From the NCBI GenBank assembly GCA_030248215.1, contig JASANG010000422.1, positions 54,505 to 118,504 of the forward strand: a DNA stretch of 64,000 nucleotides. Direction: 5' to 3'. A program made the position numbers and the translations under genes. Below the pieces are notes generated by a model. The model did no database searches, was not told the origin of the DNA, and saw nothing but the letters and a program-made list of their open reading frames with translations. Source of the DNA: Enoplolaimus lenunculus. Lineage: Eukaryota; Nematoda; Enoplea; Enoplida; Thoracostomopsidae. How positions within the stretch are numbered: position 1 is the stretch's first letter; the number at the start of each line of letters is the position of its first letter. Shown piece after piece: positions 40,909-52,956 of this stretch.

Positions 40909-43900
40909 ATGTCCCGACGGTCAAAATTAAGTTTGAAGGGCGCATCAGCAGTCCGTGTTCCTTCGAATCAGACATTGTTGACTTCGCATTTTGGAGTTTC
41001 GCGTAAGCCATTCTCGAGCCCAGAATCAAAGCGACGAAGACTAATTCCAGATGAAGTTAAGAACCGAATTGGGCGGAGAGAAATTGTGAAGAATTACAAC
41101 TGTTCTTTGCTAAACACAAAGGTTTGTTTGGAAAGTTGTTTTCTAACAATGAATTTTTGGCCCTGTAATACCTAGGTATGCAAGTTATTAGGCACGTTGC
41201 ATATGTATGCATTCGCAAACATTAAGAGATTGTTTGCGATTCTATCACTAGTCGGCGTCTGATGAGTGGGAATCGTTAACATCACCTGTAAAATCAGGAA
41301 AGATCATCAATGCCAAAGGGTCTGTCATGTCTTCTGGAGATTTTACGCTGCACATAAATCTAAAAATTGTTAAAACTGGCACTGTATGTATTTGTGTTTG
41401 TATGTGTTAAGCGCCAGAGAAGACACTGGTCTCAGTCGACTAAAATGGACTGTGGTGTTTTGTGTGGGTGTAGATTGTTTGGTCAAGTTTCTGATGTTCT
41501 TAATGTGTTTTAGGACGCTGGTAAGCGTTTTGAGTGTAAGGGAGACACTTTCGTGCAGCATACCAATCTCCAGCTAACCTCAAAATCCGAGGTCACCAAA
41601 ACCACCGACTCAGCTACTGTTAGCCTGCCGCACAATACAGAAATGGTCAACGCAAATTCTCTTTTGACAAACGAAATTCTGTCGAGTTCTCAGTATTCCA
41701 ATTTTGTTGATAAAACAGCAACGCCAAGAAGCTCGAAGCGACGTTTGAATTTTGAAGATGATTCTGTTCAGGCAGGCTCGATATCAGCCACCTGCACACA
41801 AGAATTGTCTGATGGAACAAACGAAAAATCAGGAGAGAAATCAGATTCTAAGAGTAACACCGTGCAGGGACCTAAATTGAAAACCAATCTTCAGGTTCGT
41901 GTGAAAAGATGCTCTGCAATTTGGATACAGGTTTTAAGCTCAAGTTCAATGAAAACCAGAAGTTTGGATCAAAATTCTTTTATACTGCAACCAGAGTGCA
42001 ACCGGAATTCCGGTTCCGGCATTTTTTCACCTTCCGGTTCCTGTAAAGTTTTACCGGATTTAAAAATTCCGGTGTTATAATTTGGCCGTTTTCTTAACTT
42101 TGCTAATTTTTAAGAATCTCTTTTCAAAGCCACTTGTTCTCCGAATATAAGCCATTGATGGTGAATTTCACTTCAGTCAACGACGAAAATCTAGAATACA
42201 ACAAATAAAATAAATACCTATGTTCGACGAAGGTTATTTCACAAATAATAGAGCAAAAAATAAGATTAAAATGAAATTTTTGGTGAAATGCATTTTTCAC
42301 TTTCCGGTTCCGGTAAAATTTTCAAATTCCGGTTCCGGTAAATTGTAATTCCGGTTGCACGCTGACTGCAACTGTACGTGTAGTTTCGAGAAAGTAGCAG
42401 TATCATATTTAAGGAACGAAACTGGGTGCGAGCGAATAATTAACTGAAGATTGAAGTTATTGTTAAATTTTGATATTCAGAAATTTGTTTATTCATGTTT
42501 TGTAAAAGATTTATATTTACATCCTTATTACTCATTTTATTTTATTGTATATAACTTTATGCTTATGTCTTTTGAGATAATTTCTCCAACTAAAGAGTTG
42601 TCGCAACTTCAATGCGCGATGTTTAAAAAGCAATTGAACAAGGTAAATATAGTTCGATTTTTTGAATGTGTTGTATGCTGTATATATGCTTTAGAGCTAA
42701 ATTTCCCTCGCGTATTTAAATGCCATGGTCCCGGGGCCAGGATTTTGCCGGGGCCGGGTCCAGCAAAATAAAATACACTAAACTTCCATTTTTATGTACC
42801 TTTTTCGTAAGCATATAACTGGGAGTGTGAGACCGTTTTTATCATATCGCGTCATGCAGTAGCCAGTAGTGTTCAGCTATGCCTGCAATTCAGCAAGTAC
42901 ATAGTAAAAGCAACATTCCGTAACCTGCTAGTGCATATAAATAATTAACATTACAAATATATGCATATATCACAACTAGAACATGTAACACTGAATTGGA
43001 CGCTGGATTTTAAGAAACGTAAATGTAATGTTGTGGACCCTGAAGTGAACTCTTGAGTGGGTGCTCAACCAGGGGAAAAGGTGCTTAACCGGGGAAAATC
43101 GCAATTGGGGTTTTGGTAAGTAGAGGGGCCGCTCTCCCGGTACGTATCAAACCTCCTGCGCAAGGGCTGGAAAATACTGGGGGAGTCAACTGGTTGGAGA
43201 GGTCGGAGACCAAGGCTCTCATTCCTGTGCCACGGAGTTGAATTTTTTCACGCGCGGATGTTTTTTCAGATTACTAACATTCGTCAACTTCGCGAAGAGT
43301 TATCAAAATACAGTTCTGAAGTTAGTGCGCTTGTTGAACAACGGAAAAAAGGCGATCTTGCCCAAGAACACGAGACAGTCACAGCCCAGATAGAGTCTGG
43401 TGCAAAATCGAAAACAATGATGGAGAAAACAGCAGCTGAGCTTGACGCAGAAGCTATGCCAACAATTCGGTGAGAAGCATATACGAATTATTTAACTGAG
43501 GGTTTATCCAACTGAGCTGTAATTTGATTCAATAAAGTTACAGTAGTTGCAACAAGTTAAGCCTCATTGTATAAAATAAATAAGTTGAAAATGGACAGAA
43601 CTGAACGCAATGCATAGGTAGTTGTTTTTATTTTGTTTTACGCTGTTAGTTTTCAACAAAGCTGCTATTATATAATTGCTAGCTGCTATTGTAGTTTGTA
43701 TAGTTTCCGCCAGGTGGAGGTATGAGTTTTAAGTTGACAATATCTCCATTTCTGTCGCTAGTGCTTTTTTTGTTTTTTTGAGAATAATGCTTTTTACCTT
43801 TGTTTCTCGTGATTATTTTAATTATCGCGTCTTTGTTTTGCAGGGATCCATCTTATATTCGTCTTCGTCATTTGACGATTCCGCCTGGATTACACTTACC

Positions 43901-46900
43901 GCCAAGTCACCAACGTTTGTTTGATTCGTTCAAATGTGCGGATCATCTGATTTCTATGATGTATAATCGACTCGAAACAATCACTTGGCCTCGTTTGCAG
44001 TCCGGAGTTCAGGCGGCAGTTAATAGGTAGGCTAAGCAGGTCACGCCTGGTTAACAAAAATACCGGGATTAGAGCGGCGTATTAAGTGACTATTTTACTG
44101 AAAAATATAACTTAGTCACACTACTTTAGTACTACATTTCATAGTTTATTGTAATACAGTAATACCTGCGTTGGATGTCGTATATTCCTAAAGGAACAGA
44201 TGATTTAGTCGCACCCGGTGTTAGACACGCTGGTTTAAATTCATACAGTAATATAAAACTTAAATATTATGGTTGCTTCGTTAGCTATATGATTGAGCGA
44301 AGCCGCGAAGCGTTTTATGTTTTGTACTTGGGGGTCGAAAGGTGGATGTCCGTCCGTCTGTCCGTCCGAAAAGAATCTCAGGAACGGCTGAACCGATTTT
44401 GATAAACTTTTTTTTTGTTTGAAAGCCAATTATCTTGGAGTGTTAACCTCGCATTGGTGTTTGAAAATTTTATGCCGTTTATTAGCTACAGGCTAATTTG
44501 CATAATTAATTAAGCCTAAATTAGGACATTCCATAATATTTCACTAATTATTACCGTTAGAAGCCATCTAATTTTAGCATTAAAGGGTTTTTGGGTGCGA
44601 GGAGTCTGCGTAGACTGTTTACAAATCTCCAAAGCGGATAATTGAGCGGTTAGCTAATAGATAATTTGCATATTAGCATAGTTTATAAGCCTAAATTACG
44701 ACTTTTTACAATATTTCACTAATTATTAAGGTTAAAAGCAATAGAATTGCAGCACTAAAGGGTTTTTAGGTGCGAGGAATGTGAATGAATTGTTTACAAA
44801 TCTCCAAAACTGATAATTGAATAGTTAGCTAATAGCTAATTTGCATATTAGCTTAATCGACCAGGCAAAATTAGGACTTTTTAAATTATTTCAATAATTA
44901 TTAAGGTTAAAAGCAATATAATTTCAGCACTAAAGGGTTTTCGGGTGCGAGGAATCTGAATAAACTGTCTACAAACCTTTAAACGCGATAATCGAATAGT
45001 TAGCTAATAGATAATTTGCACATTTGCTTAATTGACGAGACAAAATTATGACTTTTTGAATTATTCCAATAATTATTAGGGTGGCTGAAAGGTTTTTGCG
45101 TGCGAGGAATTTGAGGAAATTGCTTACAAACCTACAAAATCGATAAATGAATAGTTAGCTAGTAACTAATTTGCATATTACCGTATTTGCTTACATGTGT
45201 TCGAGCTTCGCTCAATAAATGTAGTCCCACTACGACTGGTAGTAATTTTTTTGCCAAGACGTTCGAGCTTATGTTTTTAATAAACAAATTTTTACATCCC
45301 TATTCGTATTCTGCAGGGTGTAAACGGATAGTAAAAATAACGGAAACGGAAAACCGATACTGAAGTATTAAAGTTTCAATGTCGTTTTATTTTTCTGCAA
45401 ACACAACTGAGGTATGCAAATATTCATCGGGATTTTTTTAAAGAAAAATAGCGGATGCACCTAAATTTTTCAGATTTTGGATGAATTTCGTAATTTTTAT
45501 TTCAATTCGAAAAATCGCAGCGTATCAATAATGAAAAAAGCGAGATATGTACGTGGTTTACAAGTAATTTTTGAGCATAAATATAACGGAATTCCCGGTA
45601 TTTCCATAACGGAAACGGAAACGGACATCGTTTTTACCGTAAACGCAAACGGATATCCGGTTACACCCTGGTATTCTGTAGTGCATTTGCAAATTTTGAC
45701 CACATCACCTTGCCTAATTTTAAGCGTGGCGTTTGGCCTTGCAACGACACGATAATAAAAGACCAGTTAAGTTTCGCGTCTTAACGTATTGGTTTACCGG
45801 TGTTTTTAATATGTTCGTGCTTTTTGTTTTGCAGAAATTTTGAATTGAAGAATTTGGGTCAGATAAAAAGGATTTACCCGGAAGCGTATTTCATTGAACA
45901 AGAATGTATGTCGAATTACGGACAGCGACGAGAACAAACGAAAAAGTACCAGTTGAAAATCACACCAAATACTGAAACAGGTTAGACAACCCTTCGATTT
46001 TGTTTTCCGTGTCACTAATAATGTCTTACTTGTTGTTTAAGCCGACTTCGAAGATTATGGACGCGTTTTGATAACAGTGGCTGGTTTCTTGTTTTTAATC
46101 ACAGGTGTCATTTGCTATTCGGTATGGGGTACAAACACTGTCAGGTCACTTTATATGATTTTGGTGTCATTTGCTATTCGGTATGGGTGGTACAAACACT
46201 GTCAGGTCACTTTATGTGATTTTCAATTTTCAATGTGTTGTTCAGCTATCACTAGGAAAATTTATAAGTTTATTGTTGAAACAGAACGTCTAAAGGTTAA
46301 TGTAGAGTGACACACAGACTATATAAGGTCGTAGGATGTCGCAATGGACAATGTTTTTAATTTGTCTACGCGAACGCCGCCCACAGTGGCGTCATATCCT
46401 CTTTCTACTTTATCTATCTATCTAATTAGCAGTGTGTATCTTTTAGATTTGATTCAGCATTTAACGCCAACAAAACTACCCAAAAATTACTCAGCTGATA
46501 AGCTGAGTGATTCTTCCCACTGTCCGTCACAGCAAATTGAACACTTTGCGGTTACTCCGTCAACTAAGTCACGTAACGAGAACGAATCGAGACTTCGAAC
46601 ACCTAAAAAAGCAGGTGCTCCTTCGCCAAAAGACCATCAGAGCAAATCCGGCTCAAATACAAAGCGTAAACTTCATTTTTCACCGAGAAAGGACGGGGCA
46701 CGCTTGATGATGCCTTCACAACTCGCTATGCGTTGTGAAGTTTTCAAGTATCGGTTGGTGGAGGTCGTGAAGAAAATTCATGAGGTATGGTTTATGATTT
46801 GAAGCTAGTTAGTGAGAAGGGACTGAGCCGGTGTTACACAAGTTTTAGTCTAGTGTATCGCAAATCGGTTGGTTTGAGGTTAAAGTCAACGATTACCGCT

Positions 46901-49900
46901 ATATACCAGTAGATTATTTTTTGCTACTAATAGATACTATGCTTTGCTTTCGACTCATACTCTAAATATAAAAATTTGCATGCTGGTTTTTAAAATATTT
47001 TGGAATGCAGTGCATCTGGGGTTGTTTACATAAAATTACATATAAAAATGAGTGTCTTGTTTCAAAGAGTTTGATATTGAATTTTCAAATGGGGTTGTCA
47101 AATACAAATGTATGAACTGTGGTTAAAATTTTAGACATAGATTTGAAGGAAAATGAACTAAAATTCAAGAACGTTTCACAATAATAGATTTTGATCGACG
47201 TCTTGCTAGTTGCTGCTGTATTGTATGGTACTTTTAGCAGTTTTTGACAAAGCTTGGCATAGCTGTGTCGCCAACAGCGCTGCCCATTGTCCGTTGGCAT
47301 CCGCAATTTCGACTTGACTCTGTTCCGGAAATTGAACCAGCTGAATTGCCTAAGGCGCCACAAGATCAAGTGATTGTGTCCGCTGCGGACGCATTACAAA
47401 AATTGGTTAACAAATATCCGGCGCTCTCTCCACAGGTATGTAGTTGTTTACAAAGATTTTTTAACTTTTTAGGCATGTTATTTATGATTTTCAGATGCAG
47501 ATGCTACGTTGTAAATAACAGCAGAAATCCAGATAACATAGTACGCAATGATGATAAGAGTAAAGAGTGCAACTTCCAGAAATACTCGTGGCATATACCC
47601 TCTCCCCTTATTTAAGGGGGTCAACTGCACACAGACTTAGATAAACCTAAACCAAGAATATAATCGGACAATGTTTTCACTGTGTGTATCGCAAAAGTAT
47701 TTCCTGCGTTCAAGGTTTCAACATCCCCATAAATTAAGGGGAAGGTGAGGGAAAAATGCAACGGTTGCAGGGTACATATTTTGTACACAGAATGTAACCA
47801 GTCGCACACTTGTTGAAAGCATTATCCGCTCCTGATCACAATAATTTAGTACTACTTGGTATCCTATGTTGTAATTTTTTTTCAAAAATCCCACTATTAA
47901 CTGTGCTTCTTTGAGTGTTTATTTTTGTCATTTCGAGAAGAGTTTACAGCGAAAGATTGTGATCTTTGTCCTAATAGTATAATATTAGAGTTTTTATACT
48001 TTTCAGCAGTTGAACCCTATTGCACATTTGTAATTTTATTTATATGTAATTCGAAAAGGGACTGAGTTTTGCCGGAACAGGAACAGGTATTGAATTTCTT
48101 TGCATCTTCATGTTTTGTGAAAACAAATCAGTAACAGTTTATTAACAAAATTAAACCAAGAGTGCATGATACTCTTAAGAGTACGCAACTGGGCATACAT
48201 AGTCCGTTTATATTCTTAAACGGTCGAAGAAATATGGTGCGCATTCAAGCTGAAATTGACCCCCCTCAAACAAGGGGGTAAGGCAAAAACGCAACGCGAG
48301 CTGGTACATTTTGTACCATTCACCACCCAGCTAGTTGCACACTCTCGTTTAAGATCATCCACTCTTAATTAAACTAATCGCAAAACGCTCATTTCGAAAT
48401 GACGTTTTTTTCAAAGACGAAGTTTCTTATATTTAACTGATTATGAATAATATGCCACATATTGGTTTAATTTAGAAAATTGCCGTCAAAATGTGTGAAA
48501 TTCGTGACTCTCAAAAAGATACTCAGTATAATAGTGGCAGTCCAGTCAAGCAGTCGTCTCAATGCATCGCCATTTCAAGTGCGGAAACGAAACCAGCTGT
48601 AGTAAACAACACCGCATCAAACAAATTGCTAGGCCGGATTAATCCTGATTTGCTGAAAAAGGTTAGTATAGTTATTATTGCTTTTTGGCCGTAGAGTTTC
48701 GTCAACGTGGTTGCTTAAGGACGGACCAGCGGACGCAGGAACGACATGGCATTTTTGCTGATGTGTTGGAACCTGCGATCACGAAAACATTTTATGCTTA
48801 CTGCGCGGTGAGCAGGGCACTTTGCATATGTCCACACTGTGTAGGTTAGCGTTGTTGTACTTGTATAACAGATTCCTGTCTGTAAACGGAGCCAATAGAC
48901 CAAATATAATATACTCAAAATTTTGATTTTAATGCGTTTCGTCTTGCTAGATTTTTGACGTCATCAGGGTGCTGTTTAAAAGCGATGCTGAATTCCAGTA
49001 AATATATAATTTTAAAGTACATAGTAGGATTAAAGTTTATTTAAACCGATTGATCAGGTTCATTGAAACGTTTTTTACTCATAGGTTGAAAACATTTTCG
49101 ATATGAACAAAAGTAAAATCTACAGCGTAATGTTGCAACGAAATTTTAAATGTAATTAACCTGACTTTATATTTTTGGAATATTATTTCTTGTTTTTGTT
49201 CTTTGATTTCTTTATTTGTTGCAACAGAATTTTTATTGTAGGTTCGTGCTCGACAAGCGTTAAACGACCGGCGACGTATGGCAGAAACGAGTGAAGATGA
49301 AATACGCATGCGTCATATGAAGCATTTGCCTGAAATGATTCGGACACTAAATACGTAACAGCGACGTTTTAGTTTTGATAATTTTAGTGCTTTGGGCCAT
49401 AGTCCGACAGCATGTAGTATCATACGCAAATCGTCGGACGACACTGCGTACCAGTGTGTGAAGAGATTTTTTTACTTGCAGCGCTGTACGACGTCATAAG
49501 AGTTAACTCTAAAATGACCGCTGAGCAGCCTTGATGCGTCGCGTTTGCGACTCATCGAGTATAATATCGCGCATTTGTTGATTGCGCGTAGATGCCATAT
49601 CAGTCCATTAAAGACGTGAAAAAGCGATAAGCGTTTTTAATGTGTGCTGCTCAACGTTCATACTAATTAATAGAGGTAGCTGCTATTAGCTGAGCTAGTT
49701 CGAGTTGAAGAAAGGACGTGTCTTCTGGTGCTGGTAATAGTTCGTTTACTTGTTTATTGGAAAGTTTTATCTTAAGGTTTTTCAATTCGAAGTCGTACAA
49801 GCCGCAGCCAATGAAACTGGTTATAGATGCCCTACTTGCCGACAATCCAACGGAAGGTGTGTGCGTTTATTTTATTCAGTGACAAGAGTGGCAGTGTTTC

Positions 49901-50240
49901 ATCTCGACTGTTAATTTCATTGTTCATTTTAGGTAACTACAGATTCTTGAAGTAACGAATTAGTAAGCGGTTGTTAGGTACTTGTCTTTGTTTGTCTTTT
50001 AGCTAAGGAGTCCTTTCAAAGTCTGGAAAAATTTACTGTGTGTTTATAATAATAATGTTGAGTGTGTTCTTTTGTTTTGTTTTAGTTGGACCTATCAAAC
50101 ATCGACTCGAGATGCTAGAGCACTTGAGTAATGGTTGGTTGTCTAAAGTGGCCGCCCCAAGTCACTCGACTGATATTTATTTTAAAATTGACAAGAACTG
50201 TCCGATAACTTCTGTTATGAAATTGGTAACAATTGCATAG
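40909..50240 (+). CDS. CDT1: DNA replication licensing factor CDT1, complete
   Basis: CDT1 loads the MCM2-7 helicase at origins with ORC and CDC6 and is inhibited by geminin. Exons: 40909-41121, 41252-41383, 41514-41894, 42577-42642, 43270-43469, 43844-44026, 45835-45980, 46042-46076 (uncertain end), 46458-46784, 47238-47435, 48476-48661, 49242-49354, 49777-49856, 50086-50240; 2415 nt, about 804 aa against 546 in human. Residues 21-28 QTLLTSHF form a PIP box with basic R32 at +4, as in a CRL4-Cdt2 degron. KRRLNF near residue 191 is a cyclin-binding motif. The geminin/MCM winged-helix core includes DSFKCADHLISMMYNRLET, GQIKRIYPEAYF and RWHPQFRLDSVPEIEP. The C-terminal winged helix ends IYFKIDKNCPITSVMKL. 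The extra length is in the disordered N-terminus and a Ser/Lys-rich insert (exon 46458). The 35-nt exon at 46042 is the least certain. Confidence 0.94.
41992..42364. mobile_element. hAT-like MITE, TTCCGG-iteron family, perfect TSD
   Basis: The ends CAGAGTGCAACCGGAATTCC and AATTCCGGTTGCACGCTG are flanked on both sides by ACTGCAAC. Subterminal TTCCGGTTCCGG iterons occur at both ends; the middle is AT-rich and colinear with 61537-61950. It lies in CDT1 intron 3. Confidence 0.92.
43050..43255. repeat. GC-rich segment before CDT1 exon 5, unknown element
   Basis: A roughly 200-bp block (CCGGTACGTATCAAACCTCC, TGGAGAGGTCGGAGACCAAG, CCTGTGCCACGGAGTTGAA) is much more GC-rich than its AT-rich neighbours and ends just before the exon 5 acceptor. 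It looks like an inserted retroposon or SINE tail, but I cannot name it. Confidence 0.35.
44293..45239. mobile_element. Non-autonomous element with four ~176-bp internal units
   Basis: It has the same ends as 28656-29430 (TTGAGCGAAGC on the left; CGAGCTTCGCTCAA then CCACTACGACTGG on the right) and the same GTCCGTCCG tract. Internal units start near 44513, 44689, 44866 and 45045, spaced 176-179 bp. It lies in a CDT1 intron and has one unit more than the CTNNBL1 copy. Confidence 0.78.
45314..45670. mobile_element. hAT-like MITE, GGAAACGG family, perfect TSD
   Basis: The ends CAGGGTGTAAACGGATAG and ATATCCGGTTACACCCTG are flanked on both sides by GTATTCTG. Length 357 bp. It is the cleanest full copy of the family also found at 15061-15863, 16597-16983 and 50705-51165. 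It lies in the same CDT1 intron, 74 bp after the 176-bp-unit element. Confidence 0.95.
46104..46222. repeat. 59-bp tandem duplication in CDT1
   Basis: GGTGTCATTTGCTATTCGGT starts at 46104 and 46163, followed by nearly identical sequence to TTTATRTGATTTT. It is just downstream of the uncertain exon at 46042. Confidence 0.9.
47590..47815. repeat. Short inverted-repeat element with CCCCTTATTTAAGGGG motif
   Basis: CTCCCCTTATTTAAGGGGG near 47600 is mirrored by CCCCATAAATTAAGGGGAAG near 47725. The right flank AACGGTTGCAGGGTACATA resembles ACGCAACGCGAGCTGGTACA near 48300, where another CCCCCTCAAACAAGGGGG occurs. It is intronic in CDT1. Confidence 0.45.
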
Positions 50241-50349
50241 AAAGCACGTTTGCGAAAGTTCAAACAAAACTGTATTGCGTGCTGCATGACTTGCGGAACT
50301 TGGTCAATATATAGAACAGAACCGTGCCAGTGGTAGAAGCATGCTTCAA

Positions 50350-50600
50350 AGTGTAACCGTATGTCCGTCGATGACCGTTTCTGCTATACACTTATCGAAA
50401 ATTCTGTTCTTTTTTACACAGTAGTTATAAATTATATCACGATTTTAATAAAAATTACGATATTGATAAAAAATCTTTAGAATTTCGGTACATCCGCCAT
50501 GTTCTCTGAGAAACTTTGCCAAGCCAGTGAATATTTGCATTGAAACTTTTATAATTCATTATCTGTCTTCAGCTTACGTTATTTTGATCTTACACAGGGA
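50350..50600. mobile_element. Degraded CAGGGTGTAA-family MITE downstream of CDT1
   Basis: AAGTGTAACCGTATGTCCG starts a diverged copy with the family interior (GATTTTAATAAAAATTACGA, GTGAATATTTGCAT). The right end approaches 50600. It carries the first AATAAA after the CDT1 stop, at 50447-50452. Confidence 0.55.
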
Positions 50601-50704
50601 AAATTATTTATGGGATTTGCATTTCCGCTGTGTTTTGCTAAAAATACTAATTTGAAAACTTATTGGCGTGTCGCTCGCGCCTGAATAGTTTGTTCGGTAA
50701 ACCA

Positions 50705-51165
50705 AGACCTTGGTGTAACCTCTATATTCGTTTTCGGTAGAAGTTGGTATCCGTTAATACTGGAAATTCTGTTATTTTTATAATCAAAATTTGCTAAAGA
50801 TCAAGTGTATATGGCACAATATTTATTTTTCATTACAGATATGATGCAATTATTCGATTTGAAATAAAAATTGCAAAATTCGAAATCTTAAAATATTTGG
50901 CGAGTCCGCTGTTTCTTCTTCAAAACTTTAGAAAGCCTGACGAATATTTGCATGCCTCATATTGTGTTGGCAGAAAAATAAATCATCTTTAAACTTCGAA
51001 ATGTTCTCTGCGGGATTGTAATCGAGTACGCTTAGACTAATTTTGGCTCAGGCTTAAGTGTATGTCCATTCTTAGGCTTAGAGATATACCTATTTGACGA
51101 AACTTTAGTATTTCACTATCTGTTTTCCGTTATTTTGATCACTATTTGTCTCCGTTTGTACCCTG
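50705..51165. mobile_element. CAGGGTGTAA-family MITE with nested TTAGGC piece
   Basis: The left end is TTGGTGTAACCTCTATATTC and the right end CCGTTTGTACCCTG. The family interior is interrupted at about 51003-51110 by TTAGGC-type sequence (GGCTCAGGCTTAAG, TTCTTAGGCTTAGAG). Confidence 0.65.
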
Positions 51166-52956
51166 GCAACCGCCATTACCAAACAAAATTTAAAGCTGAT
51201 ATCTGATTACGGTTTGTAAGTTAATTGGAAGCGAGCTATAGCTTTTTGTTTAACGTTTTCTGTTTTTACTCGTTTAATAACATGCATTTTTTCAAAATAA
51301 ACTGTTGGTGTACCTCGCAGAAGTTGAAGTTTACGGTTTTCAACTTTGTTCTTTTACACAGGATCCATACTATTGTGTACGCCAAGTGGTAGTGAACGCT
51401 AGACCAGTGTAACTATATGGGCCAGCCTAAATAAACTTGAACCTAAAACCCAAAGCCTAATCTTAAAACTTTAAAGTTGAAAGCCCTATTTTTATACGTG
51501 CAAATTATTGCAGCAAAAACTTGTAGGTGAAAGCAGCTTTAAATGTCTTGCAGCTCGAAATTATTCACTGGAGTTTATATACTATTTAACTTCAATTCGC
51601 AATCGTAAGTGCAAATGTAAAGGTTGTTGAATTTTTTGCATTTTGATTGGACAATTGGGAAGTGTTTGGGCCTTATACACAAAAATCTAGACTCTAAAAT
51701 ACTTGTTCCGTCATCAAATCATTGATTCCAATATATTACTCACACAACATCCTTTGCTTGAATCGTATGAACGCCAGCTCATTCCGCTCGTTTTGGAGTG
51801 TATTCTAAGACGACGCAAAAAGCGGAAAACATTCTTTATAAAAATATCCTTGGGATCACTAGATTTGATCAAAGTTTATCTTACATCTAGCGTTCTATTA
51901 AAAATTAAGCATGTTGAATAACAAAGGTAAAAACTGCTTCTGTATTCCTATCCCATAGTTTACGACCCAAAATTAGACCTGTCAATCATAATGCACCAAT
52001 TTTACCTGTAGTTTCGTCAAATATTGCACTCGTCTGTAAAAACAATGAAAACCTATATTACAACTTGAAACCTTGTGCGAAGCACGCGATGTATAGTGTT
52101 TATAGTTTAACATACACTAGTAATTAGTAATTGCAAAATGAACTTTGCCAAAAAGCGACACACCAAAAGGGGGGCACTTTTCATTCAAAGCGAGTAATAG
52201 CATCAATACTGTTTGCCCAATTTTCCTCGTATCGAAAACCCTTTGCAGAAACAAATACTCCAATTTCAGTTTTTGTACTAAATTTTGATCTGCAATCGGC
52301 ACTTGTTCAAGCCACCCAAAATCAATAACTGTTTTTGAAGTTTTTCTCGAGACCCTGATGCTTTTTAGTACCATTCAAAGATGTTTGAGACATTTTCAAT
52401 TTCTTCCTTCTCATGTTGTTAGAAAAATAATTGTGTCACCTGCAAATTTTGTAACTCCGGTGTTTCAGATTTTGGCGGGAAAATTCAAATTACGTGGGAA
52501 ATGCAAATTTCGACGAAAAAAAATAAATTTTGGCGCTAAAATTTAAATTTTGTCTAAAATCTCAAATTTTGGTGGTGTAAAATCAATTTTTTCAGTTAAA
52601 TTATAATTTTAGCGCGAGAAAAACATTGCCAAAATCCTTTACCAGGCTGCCCGGCTAAGAAACAAGATGATTTCAAACACGAAGTTTTAAGCGCTCTCAA
52701 CTAACATCATACCCTTTATTTATCGAATCATATAGTAAAACTATTTTGCAATCAAGGCTTCGAATACAATAATACTTTTTACTTTACGTAGATTCGGAAT
52801 TTTTGTATTTGGAATTTCCTTTTTCACACAACCGCGCACTAACTTTCGCAAATTAAAACAAGTTATTTAAAGATTACCAAATTTACCCAATACCTCGCTC
52901 CAGAAAATATATGATGACGTACAGCTAACCAATGACAAATAAAGATAAATGGATAC

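Noticed and set aside
51703-51921. 72-residue frame with RRRKKRKTFF as an exon
   Set aside because: No matching neighbour exon in phase, lies between convergent genes, no recognised family.
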